This document shows positions 10,380-23,339 of a stretch of DNA of 64,000 nucleotides, piece by piece (the first letter of the stretch is position 1; the number at the start of each line of letters is the position of its first letter). The stretch lies in the NCBI GenBank assembly GCA_963693285.1, contig OY848919.1, positions 8,179,461 through 8,243,460 of the forward strand, read 5' to 3'. This DNA comes from Xestospongia muta. Taxonomy: Eukaryota > Porifera > Demospongiae > Haplosclerida > Petrosiidae. A program made the position numbers and the translations under genes. The notes below the pieces were generated by a model that ran no database searches, was not told where the DNA came from, and worked only from the letters and a program-made list of their open reading frames with translations.

Positions 10380-13300
10380 GTTAAAACTCTAAAATAAAGA
10401 GTTTAGAGCTTTTTGAAAGTTAAAAACGATTAGAAAATAACTGTGAAATCTGGTTAAATAAGTTGATCTAAAGAGTTTAGTAAGTTTATCTGTCTTAAAT
10501 ATACTAATAAAGTAGTCTAAATAGGTTAAAACTCTAAAATAAAGAGTTTAGAGCTTTTTGAAAGTTCAAAACGATTACGAATTAACTGTGAATTGTGGAT
10601 AAATAAGCTGATCTAAAGAGTTTAGTAAGTTTATCTGTCTTAAATATAGTAATAAAGTAGTCTAAATAGGTTTAAATTCTAAAATAAGGAGTTTAGAGCT
10701 CTTTGAAAGTTAAAAAAGATTAAAAATTAACTGTGAAAACTGGTTAAATAAGCTGATTTAAAGAGTTTAGTAAGTTTATCAGTCTTAAATATAGTAATAA
10801 AGTAGTCTAAATAGGTTAAAACTATAAAGTATTGCGTTTAGAGCTTTTTGAAAGCTAAAAAAGATTAGAAATTAACTGTGAAAACTGGTTAAATAAGCTG
10901 ATCTAAAGAGTTTAGTAAGTTTATCTGTCTTAAATATACTAATAAAGTAGTCTAAATAGGTTAAAACTCTAAAATTAAGAGTATAGAGCTTTTTGAAAGT
11001 TAAAAAAGGTTAGAAATTAACTGTGAAAACTGGTTAAATAAGCTGATCTAAAGAGTTTAGTAAGTTTATCTGTCTTATATATACTAATAAAGTAGTCTAA
11101 ATAGGTTAAAACTCTAAAATGAACAGTTTAGAGCTTCTTGAAAGTTAAAAAATATTAGAAAATAACAGTGAAAAATAGTTAAATAAGCTGATCTAAAGAG
11201 TTTAGCTAGTTTATCAGTCTTAAATATACTAATAAAGTAGTCTAAATAGGTTAAAACTCTAAAAATAAGAGTTTAGAGCTTTTTGAAAGTTAAAAAAGAT
11301 TAGAAATTAACTGTGAAAACTGGTTAAACAAGCTGATCTAAAGAGTTTAGCAAGTTTATCAGTCTTAAATATACTAATAAAGTAGTCTAAATAGGTTCAA
11401 ACTCTAAAAATAAGAGTTTAGAGCTTTTTGAAAGTTAAAAAAGATTAGAAATTAACTGTGAAAACTGGTTAAACAAGCTGATCTATAGAGTTTAGTTAGT
11501 TTATCTGTCTTAAATATACTAATAAAGTAGTCTAAATAGGTTTAAACTCTAAAATAAAGGGTTTAGAGCTTTTTGAAAGTTAAAAAAGATTAAAAATTAA
11601 CTGTGAAAACTGGTTAAATAAGCTGATCTATAGAGTTTTGTTAGTTTATCTGTCTTAAATATACTAATAAAGTAGTCTAAATTGGTTTAAACTCTAAAAT
11701 AAATGGTTTAGAGCTTTTTGAAAGTTAAAAAAGATTAGAAATTAACTGTGAAAACTGGTTAAATAAGCTGATCTATAGAGTTTAGTAAGTTTATCAGTCT
11801 TAAATATACTAATAAAGTAGTCTAAATAGCTTAAAACTCTAAAATGATCAGTTTACAGCTTCTTGAAAGTTAAAAAATATTAGAAATTAACTGTGAAAAC
11901 TGGTTAAAAAAGCTGATCTAAAGAGTTTAGTAAGTTTATTTGTCTTAAATATACTAATAAAGTAGTCTAAATAGGTTTAAACTCTAAAATAAAGAGTTTA
12001 GAGCTTTTTGAAAGTTAAAAAAGATTAGAAATTAACTGTGAAATCTGGTTAAATAAGCTGATCTAAAGAGTTTAGTAAGTTTATCTGTCTTAAATATACT
12101 AATAAAGTAGTCTAAATAGGTTAAAACTCTAAAATAAAGAGTTTAGAGCTTTTTGAAGGTTAAAAAAGATTAGAAATTAACTGTGAAAACTGGTTAAATA
12201 AGCTGATCTAAAGAGTTTAGTAAGTTTATCTGTCTTAAATATACTAATAAAGTAGTCTAAATAGGTTAAAACTCTAAAATAAAGAGTTTAGAACTTTTTG
12301 AAAGTTAAAAAAGATTACGAATTAACTGTGAATTGTGGTTAAATAAGCTGATCTAAAGAGTTTAGTAAGTTTATCTGTCTTAAATATACTAATAAAGTAG
12401 TCTAAATAGGTTAAAACTCTAAAATAAAGAGTTTAGAGCTTTTTGAAAGTTAAAAAAGATTAGAAATTAACTGTGAAAACTGGTTAAAAAAGCTGATCTA
12501 AAGAGTTTAGTAAGTTTATCTGTCTTAAATATACTAATAAAGTAGTCTAAATAGGTTAAAACTCTAAAATAAAGAGTTTAGAGCTTTTTGAAAGTTAAAA
12601 ACGATTAGAAAATAACTGTGAAATCTGGTTAAATAAGTTGATCTAAAGAGTTTAGTAAGTTTATCTGTCTTAAATATACTAATAAAGTAGTCTAAATAGG
12701 TTAAAACTCTAAAATAAAGAGTTTAGAGCTTTTTGAAAGTTAAAAACGATTACGAATTAACTGTGAATTGTGGTTAAATAAGCTGATCTAAAGAGTTTAG
12801 TAAGTTTATCTGTCTTAAATATAGTAATAAAGTAGTCTAAATAGGTTTAAATTCTAAAATAAGGAGTTTAGAGCTTTTTGAAAGTTAAAAAAGATTAAAA
12901 ATTAACTGTGAAAACTGGTTAAATAAGCTGATTTAAAGAGTTTAGTAAGTTTATCAGTCTTAAATATAGTAATAAAGTAGTCTAAATAGGTTAAAACTAT
13001 AAAATATTGAGTTTAGAGCTTTTTGAAAGTTAAAAAAGATTAGAAATTAACTGTGAAAACTGGTTAAATAAGCTGATCTAAAGAGTTTAGTAAGTTTATC
13101 TGTCTTAAATATACTAATTAAGTAGTCTAAATAGGTTAAAACTTTAAAATTAAGAGTTTAGAGCTTTTTGAAAGTTAAAAAAGGTTAGAAATTAACTGTG
13201 AAAACTGGTTAAATAAGCTGATCTAAAGAGTTTAGTAAGTTTATCTGTCTTATGTATACTAATAAAGTAGTCTAAATAGGTTAAAACTCTAAAATGAACA

Positions 13301-14729
13301 GTTTAGAGCTTCTTGAAAGTTAAAAAATATTAGAAAATAACAGTGAAAACTGGTTAAATAAGCTGATCTAAAGAGTTTAGTAAGTTTATCTGTCTTAAAT
13401 ATAATAATAAAGTAGTCTAAATAGGTTAAAACTCTAAAATAAAGAGTTTAGAGCTTTTTGAAAGTTAAAAAAGATTAAAAATTAACTGTGAAAACTGGTT
13501 AAATAAGCTGATCTAAAGAGTTTAGTAAGTTTATCAGTCTTAAATATACTAATAAAGTAGTCTAAATAGGTTAAAACTCTAAAAATAAGAGTTTAGAGCT
13601 TTTTGAAAGTTAAAAAAGATTAGAAATTAACTGTGAAAACTGGTTAAACAAGCTGATCTATAGAGTTTAGTTAGTTTATCTGTCTTAAATATACTAATAA
13701 AGTAGTCTAAATAGGTTTAAACTCTAAAATAAAGGGTTTAGAGCTTTTTGAAAGTTAAAAAAGATTAAAAATTAACTGTGAAAACTGGTTAAATAAGCTG
13801 ATCTATAGAGTTTAGTTACTTTATCTGTCTTAAATATACTAATAAAGTAGTCTAAATAGGTTTAAACTCTAAAATAAATGGTTTAGAGCTTTTTGAAACT
13901 TAAAAAGGATTAGAAATTAACTGTGAAAACTGGTTAAATAAGCTGATCTATAGAGTTTAGTAAGTTTATCTCTCTTAAATATACTAATAAAGTAGTCTAA
14001 ATAGCTTAAAACTCTAAAATGATCAGTTTACAGCTTCTTGAAAGTTAAAAAATATTAGAAATTAACTGTGAAAACTGGTTAAATAAGCTGATCTAAAGAG
14101 TTTAGTAAGTTTATTTGTCTTAAATATACTAATAAAGTAGTCTAAATAGGTTTAAACTCTAAAATAAAGAGTTTAGAGCTTTTTGAAAGTTAAAAAAGAT
14201 TAGAAATTAACTGTGAAATCTGGTTAAATAAGCTGATCTAAAGAGTTTAGTAAGTTTATCTGTCTTAAATATACTAATAAAGTAGTCTAAATAGGTTAAA
14301 ACTCTAAAATAAAGAGTTTAGAGCTTTTTGAAGGTTAAAAAAGATTAGAAATTAACTGTGAAAACTGGTTAAATAAGCTGATCTAAAGAGTTTAGTAAGT
14401 TTATCTGTCTTAAATATACTAATAAAGTAGTCTAAATAGGTTAAAACTCTAAAATAAAGAGTTTAGAGCTTTTTTAAAGTTAAAAAAGATTACGAATTAA
14501 CTGTGAATTGTGGTTAAATAAGCTGATCTAAAGAGTTTAGTAAGTTTATCTGTCTTAAATATACTAATAAAGTAGTCTAAATAGGTTAAAACTCTAAAAT
14601 AAAGAGTTTAGAGCTTTTTGAAAGTTAAAAATATTAGAAATTAACTGTGAAAACTGGTTAAAAAAGCTGATCTGAAGAGTTTAGTAAGTTTATCAGTCTT
14701 AAATATACTAATAAAGTAGTCTAAATAGG
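10380..14729 (-). repeat. 15-monomer higher-order repeat, two copies of 2,175 bp
   Basis: Copies at roughly 10,380-12,554 and 12,555-14,729. Shared variants are exactly 2,175 bp (15 x 145) apart: 'acgattagaaaataactg' at 10,426 and 12,601, the 'aataaggagttt' monomer near 10,684 and 12,859, and 'aaaatgatcagtttacagc' at 11,841 and 14,016. The copies are not perfectly parallel. Around 11,170-11,340 versus 13,345-13,515 the monomers belong to different variants although the spacing is kept, which suggests a conversion-type replacement rather than an insertion. 'gaattgtgg' variant monomers occur several times here. Confidence 0.85.
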
Positions 14730-17700
14730 TTAAAGCTCTAAAATAAAGAGTTTAGAGCTTTTTGAAAGTTAAAAAAGATTAGAAATTAACTGTGAAAACT
14801 GGTTAAATAAGCTGATCTAAAGAGTTTAGTAAGTTTATCTGTCTTATATATACTAATAAAGTAGTCTAAATAGGTTAAAACTCTAAAATGAACAGTTTAG
14901 AGCTTCTTGAAAGTTAAAAAATATTAGAAAATAACAATGAAAACTGGTTAAATAAGCTGATCTAAAGAGTCTAGTAAGTTTATCTGTCTTAAATATAATA
15001 ATAAAGTAGTCTAAATAGGTTAAAACTCTAAAATAAAGAGTTTAGAGCTTTTTGAAAGTTAAAAAAGATTAAAAATTAACTGTGAAAACTGGTTAAATTA
15101 GGTGATCTAAAGAGTTTAGTAAGTTTATCAGTCTTAAATATACTAATAAAGTAGTCTAAATAGGTTAAAACTCTAAAATAAAAGAGTTTAGAGCTTTTTG
15201 AAAGTTAAAAAAGATTAGAAATTAACTGTGAAAACTGTTTAAACAAGCTGATCTATAGAGTTTAGTTAGTTTATCTGACTTAAATATACTAATAAAGTAG
15301 TCTAAATAGGTTTAAACTCTAAAATAAAGGGTTTAGAGCTTTTTGAAAGTTAAAAAAGATTAGAAATTAACTGTGAAAACTGGTTAAATAAGCTGATCTA
15401 TAGAGTTTAGTAAGTTTATCAGTCTTAAATATACTAATAAAGTAGTCTAAATAGGTTAAAACTCTAAAATGATCAGTTTAGAGCTTCTTGAAAGTTAAAA
15501 AATATTACAAATTAACTGTGAAAACTGGTTAAATAAGCTGAACTAAAGAGTTTAGTAAGTTTATTTGTCTTAAATATACTAATAAAGTAGTCTAAATAGG
15601 TTTAAACTCTAATATAAAGAGTTTAGAGCTTTTTGAAAGTTAAAAAAGATTAGAAATTAACTGTGAAAACTGGTTAAAAAAGCTGATCTAAAGAGTTTAG
15701 TAAGTTTATCTGTCTTAAATATACTAATAAAGTAGTCTAAATGGGTTAAAACTCTAAAATAAAGCGCTTGAGCTTTTTGAAAGTTAAAAAAATTAAAAAT
15801 TAACTGTTAAAAGTGGTTAAATAAGCTGATCTAAAGAGTTTAGTAAGTTTATCTGTCTTATACATACTAATAATGTAATCTAAATAGGTTAAAACTCTAA
15901 AATGAACAGTTTAGAGCCTCTTGAAAGTTAAGAAAATTAGAAAATAACAGTGAAAACTGGTTAAATAAGCTGATCTAAAGAGTTTAGTAAGTTTATCGGT
16001 TTTAAATATACTAATAAAGTAGTCTAAATAGGTTAAAACTCTAAAATAAAGAGTTTAGAGCTTTTTGAAAGTTAAAAAAGATTAGAAATTAACTATGAAA
16101 ACTGGTGAAAAAAGCTGATCTAAAGAGTTTAGTAAGTTTATCAGTCTTAAATATACTAATAAAGTAGTCTAAATAGGTTAAAGCTCTAAAATAAAGAGTT
16201 TAGAGCTTTTTGAAAGTTAAAAAAGATTAGAAATTAACTGTGAAAACTGGTTAAATAAGCTGATCTAAAGAGTTTAGTAAGTTTATCTGTCTTATATATA
16301 CTAATAAAGTAGTCTAAATAGGTTAAAACTCTAAAATGAACAGTTTAGAGCTTTTTGAAAGTTAAAAAAGATTAGAAATTAACTGTGAAAACTGGTTAAA
16401 CAAGCTGATCTATAGAGTTTAGTTAGTTTATCTGTCTTAAATATACTAATAAAGTAGTCTAAATAGGTTTAAACTCTAAAAGGGTTTAGAGCTTTTGAAA
16501 GTTAAAAAAGATTAAAAATTAACTTTGAAAACTGGTTAAATAAGCTGATCTATAGAGTTTAGTTAGTTTATCTGACTTAAATATACTAATAAAGTAGTCT
16601 AAATAGGTTAAAACTCTAAAATAAAGAGTTTAGAGCTTTTTGAAAGTTAAAAAAGATTAGAAATTAACTGTGAAAACTGGTTAAAAAAGCTGATCTGAAG
16701 AGTTTAGTAAGTTTATCAGTCTTAAATATACTAATAAAGTAGTCTAAATAGGTTAAAGCTCTAAAATAAAGAGTTTAGAGCTTTTTGAAAGTTAAAAAAG
16801 ATTAGAAATTAACTGTGAAAACTGGTTAAATAAGCTGATCTAAAGAGTTTAGTAAGTTTATCTGTCTTATATATACTAATAAAGTAGTCTAAATAGGTTA
16901 AATCTCTAAAATAAAGAGTTTAGAGCTTTTTGAAAGTTAAAAAAGATTAGAAATTAACTGTGAAAACTGGTTAAATAAGCTGATCTAAAGAGTTTAGTAA
17001 GTTTATCTGTCTTATATATACTAATAAAGTAGTCTAAATAGGTTAAAACTCTAAAATAAAGAGTTTAGAGCTTTTTGAAAGTTAAAAAAGATTAGAAATT
17101 AACTGTGAAAACTGGTTAAATAAGCTGATCTAAAGAGTTTAGTAAGTTTATCTGTCTTATACATACTAATAATGTAATCTAAATAGGTTAAAACTCTAAA
17201 ATGAACAGTTTAGAGCCTCTTGAAAGTTAAGAAAATTAGAAAATAACAGTGAAAACTGGTTAAATAAGCTGATCTAAAGAGTTTAGTAAGTTTATCGGTT
17301 TTAAATATACTAATAAAGTAGTCTAAATAGGTTAAAACTCTAAAATAAAGAGTTTAGAGCTTTTTGAAAGTTAAAAAAGATTAGAAATTAACTATGAAAA
17401 CTGGTGAAAATGCTGATCTAAAGAGTTTAGTAAGTTTATCAGTCTTAAATATACTAATAAAGTAGTCTAAATAGGTTAAAGCTCTAAAATAAAGAGTTTA
17501 GAGCTTTTTGAAAGTTAAAAAAGATTAGAAATTAACTGTGAAAACTGGTTAAATAAGCTGATCTAAAGAGTTTAGTAAGTTTATCTGTCTTATATATACT
17601 AATAAAGTAGTCTAAATAGGTTAAAACTCTAAAATGAACAGTTTAGAGCTTTTTGAAAGTTAAAAAAGATTAGAAATTAACTGTGAAAACTGGTTAAACA

Positions 17701-20700
17701 AGCTGATCTATAGAGTTTAGTTAGTTTATCTGTCTTAAATATACTAATAAAGTAGTCTAAATAGGTTAAAGCTCTAAAATAAAGAGTTTAGAGCTTTTTG
17801 AAAGTTAAAAAAGATTAGAAATTAACTGTGAAAACTGGTTAAATAAGCTGATCTAAAGAGTTTAGTAAGTTTATCTGTCTTATATATACTAATAAAGTAG
17901 TCTAAATAGGTTAAATCTCTAAAATAAAGAGTTTAGAGCTTTTTGAAAGTTAAAAAAGATTAGAAATTAACTGTGAAAACTGGTTAAATAAGCTGATCTA
18001 AAGAGTTTAGTAAGTTTATCTGTCTTATACATACTAATAATGTAATCTAAATAGGTTAAAACTCTAAAATGAACAGTTTAGAGCCTCTTGAAAGTTAAGA
18101 AAATTAGAAAATAACAGTGAAAACTGGTTAAATAAGCTGATCTAAAGAGTTTAGTAAGTTTATCGGTTTTAAATATACTAATAAAGTAGTCTAAATAGGT
18201 TAAAACTCTAAAATAAAGAGTTTAGAGCTTTTTGAAAGTTAAAAAAGATTAGAAATTAACTATGAAAACTGGTGAAAAAAGCTGATCTAAAGAGTTTAGT
18301 AAGTTTATCAGTCTTAAATATACTAATAAAGTAGTCTAAATAGGTTAAAGCTCTAAAATAAAGAGTTTAGAGCTTTTTGAAAGTTAAAAAAGATTAGAAA
18401 TTAACTGTGAAAACTGGTTAAATAAGCTGATCTAAAGAGTTTAGTAAGTTTATCTGTCTTATATATACTAATAAAGTAGTCTAAATAGGTTAAAACTCTA
18501 AAATGAACAGTTTAGAGCTTTTTGAAAGTTAAAAAAGATTAGAAATTAACTGTGAAAACTGGTTAAACAAGCTGATCTATAGAGTTTAGTTAGTTTATCT
18601 CTCTTAAATATACTAATAAAGTAGTCTAAATAGGTTTAAACTCTAAAAGGGTTTAGAGCTTTTGAAAGTTAAAAAAGATTAAAAATTAACTTTGAAAACT
18701 GGTTAAATAAGCTGATCTATAGAGTTTAGTTAGTTTATCTGACTTAAATATACTAATAAAGTAGTCTAAATACGTTAAAACTCTAAAATAAAGAGTTTAG
18801 AGCTTTTTGAAAGTTAAAAAAGATTAGAAATTAACTGTGAAAACTGGTTAAAAAAGCTGATCTGAAGAGTTTAGTAAGTTTATCAGTCTTAAATATACTA
18901 ATAAAGTAGTCTAAATAGGTTAAAGCTCTAAAATAAAGAGTTTAGAGCTTTTTGAAAGTTAAAAAAGATTAGAAATTAACTGTGAAAACTGGTTAAATAA
19001 GCTGATCTAAAGAGTTTAGTAAGTTTATCTGTCTTATATATACTAATAAAGTAGTCTAAATAGGTTAAATCTCTAAAATAAAGAGTTTAGAGCTTTTTGA
19101 AAGTTAAAAAAGATTAGAAATTAACTGTGAAAACTGGTTAAATAAGCTGATCTAAAGAGTTTAGTAAGTTTATCTGTCTTATATATACTAATAAAGTAGT
19201 CTAAATAGGTTAAAACTCTAAAATAAAGAGTTTAGAGCTTTTTGAAAGTTAAAAAAGATTAGAAATTAACTGTGAAAACTGGTTAAAAAAGCTGATCTGA
19301 AGAGTTTAGTAAGTTTATCAGTCTTAAATATACTAATAAAGTAGTCTAAATAGGTTAAAGCTCTAAAATAAAGAGTTTAGAGCTTTTTGAAAGTTAAAAA
19401 AGATTAGAAATTAACTGTGAAAACTGGTTAAATAAGCTGATCTAAAGAGTTTAGTAAGTTTATCTGTCTTATATATACTAATAAAGTAGTCTAAATAGGT
19501 TAAAACTCTAAAATGAACAGTTTAGAGCTTCTTGAAAGTTAAAAAATATTAGAAATTAACTGTGAAAACTGGTTAAATAAGCTGATCTATAGAGTTTAGT
19601 AAGTTTATCAGTCTTAAATATACTAATAAAGTAGTCTAAATAGGTTAAAACTCTAAAATGATCAGTTTAGAGCTTCTTGAAAGTTAAAAAATATTACAAA
19701 TTAACTGTGAAAACTGGTTAAATAAGCTGAACTAAAGAGTTTAGTAAGTTTATTTGTCTTAAATATACTAATAAAGTAGTCTAAATAGGTTTAAACTCTA
19801 ATATAAAGAGTTTAGAGCTTTTTGAAAGTTAAAAAAGATTAGAAATTAACTGTGAAAACTGGTTAAAAAAGCTGATCTAAAGAGTTTAGTAAGTTTATCT
19901 GTCTTAAATATACTAATAAAGTAGTCTAAATGGGTTAAAACTCTAAAATAAAGCGCTTGAGCTTTTTGAAAGTTAAAAAAATTAAAAATTAACTGTTAAA
20001 AGTGGTTAAATAAGCTGATCTAAAGAGTTTATTAAGTTTATCTGTCTTATACATACTAATAATGTAATCTAAATAGGTTAAAACTCTAAAATGAACAGTT
20101 TAGAGCCTCTTGAAAGTTAAGAAAATTAGAAAATAACAGTGAAAACTGGTTACATAAGCTGATCTAAAGAGTTTAGTAAGTTTATCGGTTTTAAATATAC
20201 TAATAAAGTAGTCTAAATAGGTTAAAACTCTAAAATAAAGAGTTTAGAGCTTTTTGAAAGTTAAAAAAGATTAGAAATTAACTATGAAAACTGGTGAAAA
20301 AAGCTGATCTAAAGAGTTTAGTAAGTTTATCAGTCTTAAATATACTAATAAAGTAGTCTAAATAGGTTAAAGCTCTAAAATAAAGAGTTTAGAGCTTTTT
20401 GAAAGTTAAAAAAGATTAGAAATTAACTGTGAAAACTGGTTAAATAAGCTGATCTAAAGAGTTTAGTAAGTTTATCTGTCTTATATATACTAATAAAGTA
20501 GTCTAAATAGGTTAAAACTCTAAAATGAACAGTTTAGAGCTTTTTGAAAGTTAAAAAAGATTAGAAATTAACTGTGAAAACTGGTTAAACAAGCTGATCT
20601 ATAGAGTTTAGTTAGTTTATCTGTCTTAAATATACTAATAAAGTAGTCTAAATAGGTTTAAACTCTAAAAGGGTTTAGAGCTTTTGAAAGTTAAAAAAGA

Positions 20701-23339
20701 TTAAAAATTAACTTTGAAAACTGGTTAAATAAGCTGATCTATAGAGTTTAGTTAGTTTATCTGACTTAAATATACTAATAAAGTAGTCTAAATAGGTTAA
20801 AACTCTAAAATAAAGAGTTTAGAGCTTTTTGAAAGTTAAAAAAGATTAGAAATTAACTGTGAAAACTGGTTAAAAAAGCTGATCTGAAGAGTTTAGTAAG
20901 TTTATCAGTCTTAAATATACTAATAAAGTAGTCTAAATAGGTTAAAGCTCTAAAATAAAGAGTTTAGAGCTTTTTGAAAGTTAAAAAAGATTAGAAATTA
21001 ACTGTGAAAACTGGTTAAATAAGCTGATCTAAAGAGTTTAGTAAGTTTATCTGTCTTATATATACTAATAAAGTAGTCTAAATAGGTTAAATCTCTAAAA
21101 TAAAGAGTTTAGAGCTTTTTGAAAGTTAAAAAAGATTAGAAATTAACTGTGAAAACTGGTTAAATAAGCTGATCTAAAGAGTTTAGTAAGTTTATCTGTC
21201 TTATATATACTAATAAAGTAGTCTAAATAGGTTAAAACTCTAAAATAAAGAGTTTAGAGCTTTTTGAAAGTTAAAAAAGATTAGAAATTAACTGTGAAAA
21301 CTGGTTAAAAAAGCTGATCTGAAGAGTTTAGTAAGTTTATCAGTGTTAAATATACTAATAAAGTAGTCTAAATAGGTTAAAGCTCTAAAATAAAGAGTTT
21401 AGAGCTTTTTGAAAGTTAAAAAAGATTAGAAATTAACTGTGAAAACTGGTTAAATAAGCTGATCTAAAGAGTTTAGTAAGTTTATCTGTCTTATATATAC
21501 TAATAAAGTAGTCTAAATAGGTTAAAACTCTAAAATGAACAGTTTAGAGCTTCTTGAAAGTTAAAAAATATTAGAAAATAACAATGAAAACTGGTTAAAT
21601 AAGCTGATCTAAAGAGTTTAGTAAGTTTATCTGTCTTAAATATAATAATAAAGTAGTCTAAATAGGTTAAAACTCTAAAATAAAGAGTTTAGAGCTTTTT
21701 GAAAGTTAAAAAAGATTAAAAATTAACTGTGAAAACTGGTTAAATTAGGTGATCTAAAGAGTTTAGTAAGTTTATCAGTCTTAAATATACTAATAAAGTA
21801 GTCTAAATAGGTTAAAACTCTAAAATAAAAGAGTTTAGAGCTTTTTGAAAGTTAAAAAAGATTAGAAATTAACTGTGAAAACTGTTTAAACAAGCTGATC
21901 TATAGAGTTTAGTTAGTTTATCTGACTTAAATATACTAATAAAGTAGTCTAAATAGGTTTAAACTCTAAAATAAAGGGTTTAGAGCTTTTTGAAAGTTAA
22001 AAAAGATTAGAAATTAACTGTGAAAACTGGTTAAATAAGCTGATCTATAGAGTTTAGTAAGTTTATCAGTCTTAAATATACTAATAAAGTAGTCTAAATA
22101 GGTTAAAACTCTAAAATGATCAGTTTAGAGCTTCTTGAAAGTTAAAAAATATTACAAATTAACTGTGAAAACTGGTTAAATAAGCTGAACTAAAGAGTTT
22201 AGTAAGTTTATTTGTCTTAAATATACTAATAAAGTAGTCTAAATAGGTTTAAACTCTAATATAAAGAGTTTAGAGCTTTTTGAAAGATAAAAAAGATTAG
22301 AAATTAACTGTGAAAACTGGTTAAAAAAGCTGATCTAAAGAGTTTAGTAAGTTTATCTGTCTTAAATATACTAATAAAGTAGTCTAAATGGGTTAAAACT
22401 CTAAAATAAAGCGCTTGAGCTTTTTGAAAGTTAAAAAAGATTAGAAATTAACTATGAAAACTGGTGAAAAAAGCTGATCTAAAGAGTTTAGTAAGTTTAT
22501 CAGTCTTAAATATACTAATAAAGTAGTCTAAATAGGTTAAAGCTCTAAAATAAAGAGTTTAGAGCTTTTTGAAAGTTAAAAAAGATTAGAAATTAACTGT
22601 GAAAACTGGTTAAATAAGCTGATCTAAAGAGTTTAGTAAGTTTATCTGTCTTATATATACTAATAAAGTAGTCTAAATAGGTTAAAACTCTAAAATGAAC
22701 AGTTTAGAGCTTCTTGAAAGTTAAAAAATATTAGAAAATAACAATGAAAACTGGTTAAATAAGCTGATCTAAAGAGTTTAGTAAGTGTATCTGTCTTAAA
22801 TATACTAATAAAGTAGTCTAAATAGGTTAAAACTCTAAAATAAAGAGTTTAGAGCTTTTTGAAAGTTAAAAAAGATTAGAAATTAACTATGAAAACTGGT
22901 GAAAAAAGCTGATCTAAAGAGTTTAGTAAGTTTATCAGTCTTAAATATACTAATAAAGTAGTCTAAATAGGTTAAAGCTCTAAAATAAAGAGTTTAGAGC
23001 TTTTTGAAAGTTAAAAAAGATTAGAAATTAACTGTGAAAACTGGTTAAATAAGCTGATCTAAAGAGTTTAGTAAGTTTATCTGTCTTATATATACTAATA
23101 AAGTAGTCTAAATAGGTTAAAACTCTAAAATGAACAGTTTAGAGCTTCTTGAAAGTTAAAAAATATTAGAAAATAACAATGAAAACTGGTTAAATAAGCT
23201 GATCTAAAGAGTTTAGTAAGTGTATCTGTCTTAAATATAATAATAAAGTAGTCTAAATAGGTTAAAACTCTAAAATAAAGAGTTTAGAGCTTTTTGAAAG
23301 TTAAAAAAGATTAAAAATTAACTGTGAAAACTGGTTAAA
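14730..23339 (-). repeat. Nested mosaic of satellite blocks (868, 1,299, 2,022, 2,167 and 2,458 bp spacings)
   Basis: Marker monomers recur at several incompatible spacings. 'tacatactaataatgtaatc' is at 15,861, 17,160, 18,028 and 20,050 (spacings 1,299, 868 and 2,022). 'aactatgaaaactggtg' is at 16,091, 17,390, 18,258, 20,280, 22,450 and 22,885. The short 'ctaaaagggtttagagc' monomer is near 16,481, 18,648 and 20,670. 'gcgcttgagc' is at 15,764, 19,953 and 22,411. The clearest tandem pair is 17,990-19,556 with 20,012-21,578 (offset 2,022, 14 monomers). After 21,578 the right copy carries about three additional monomers, changing the offset to 2,458. This looks like overlapping rounds of duplication. 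Confidence 0.75.
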
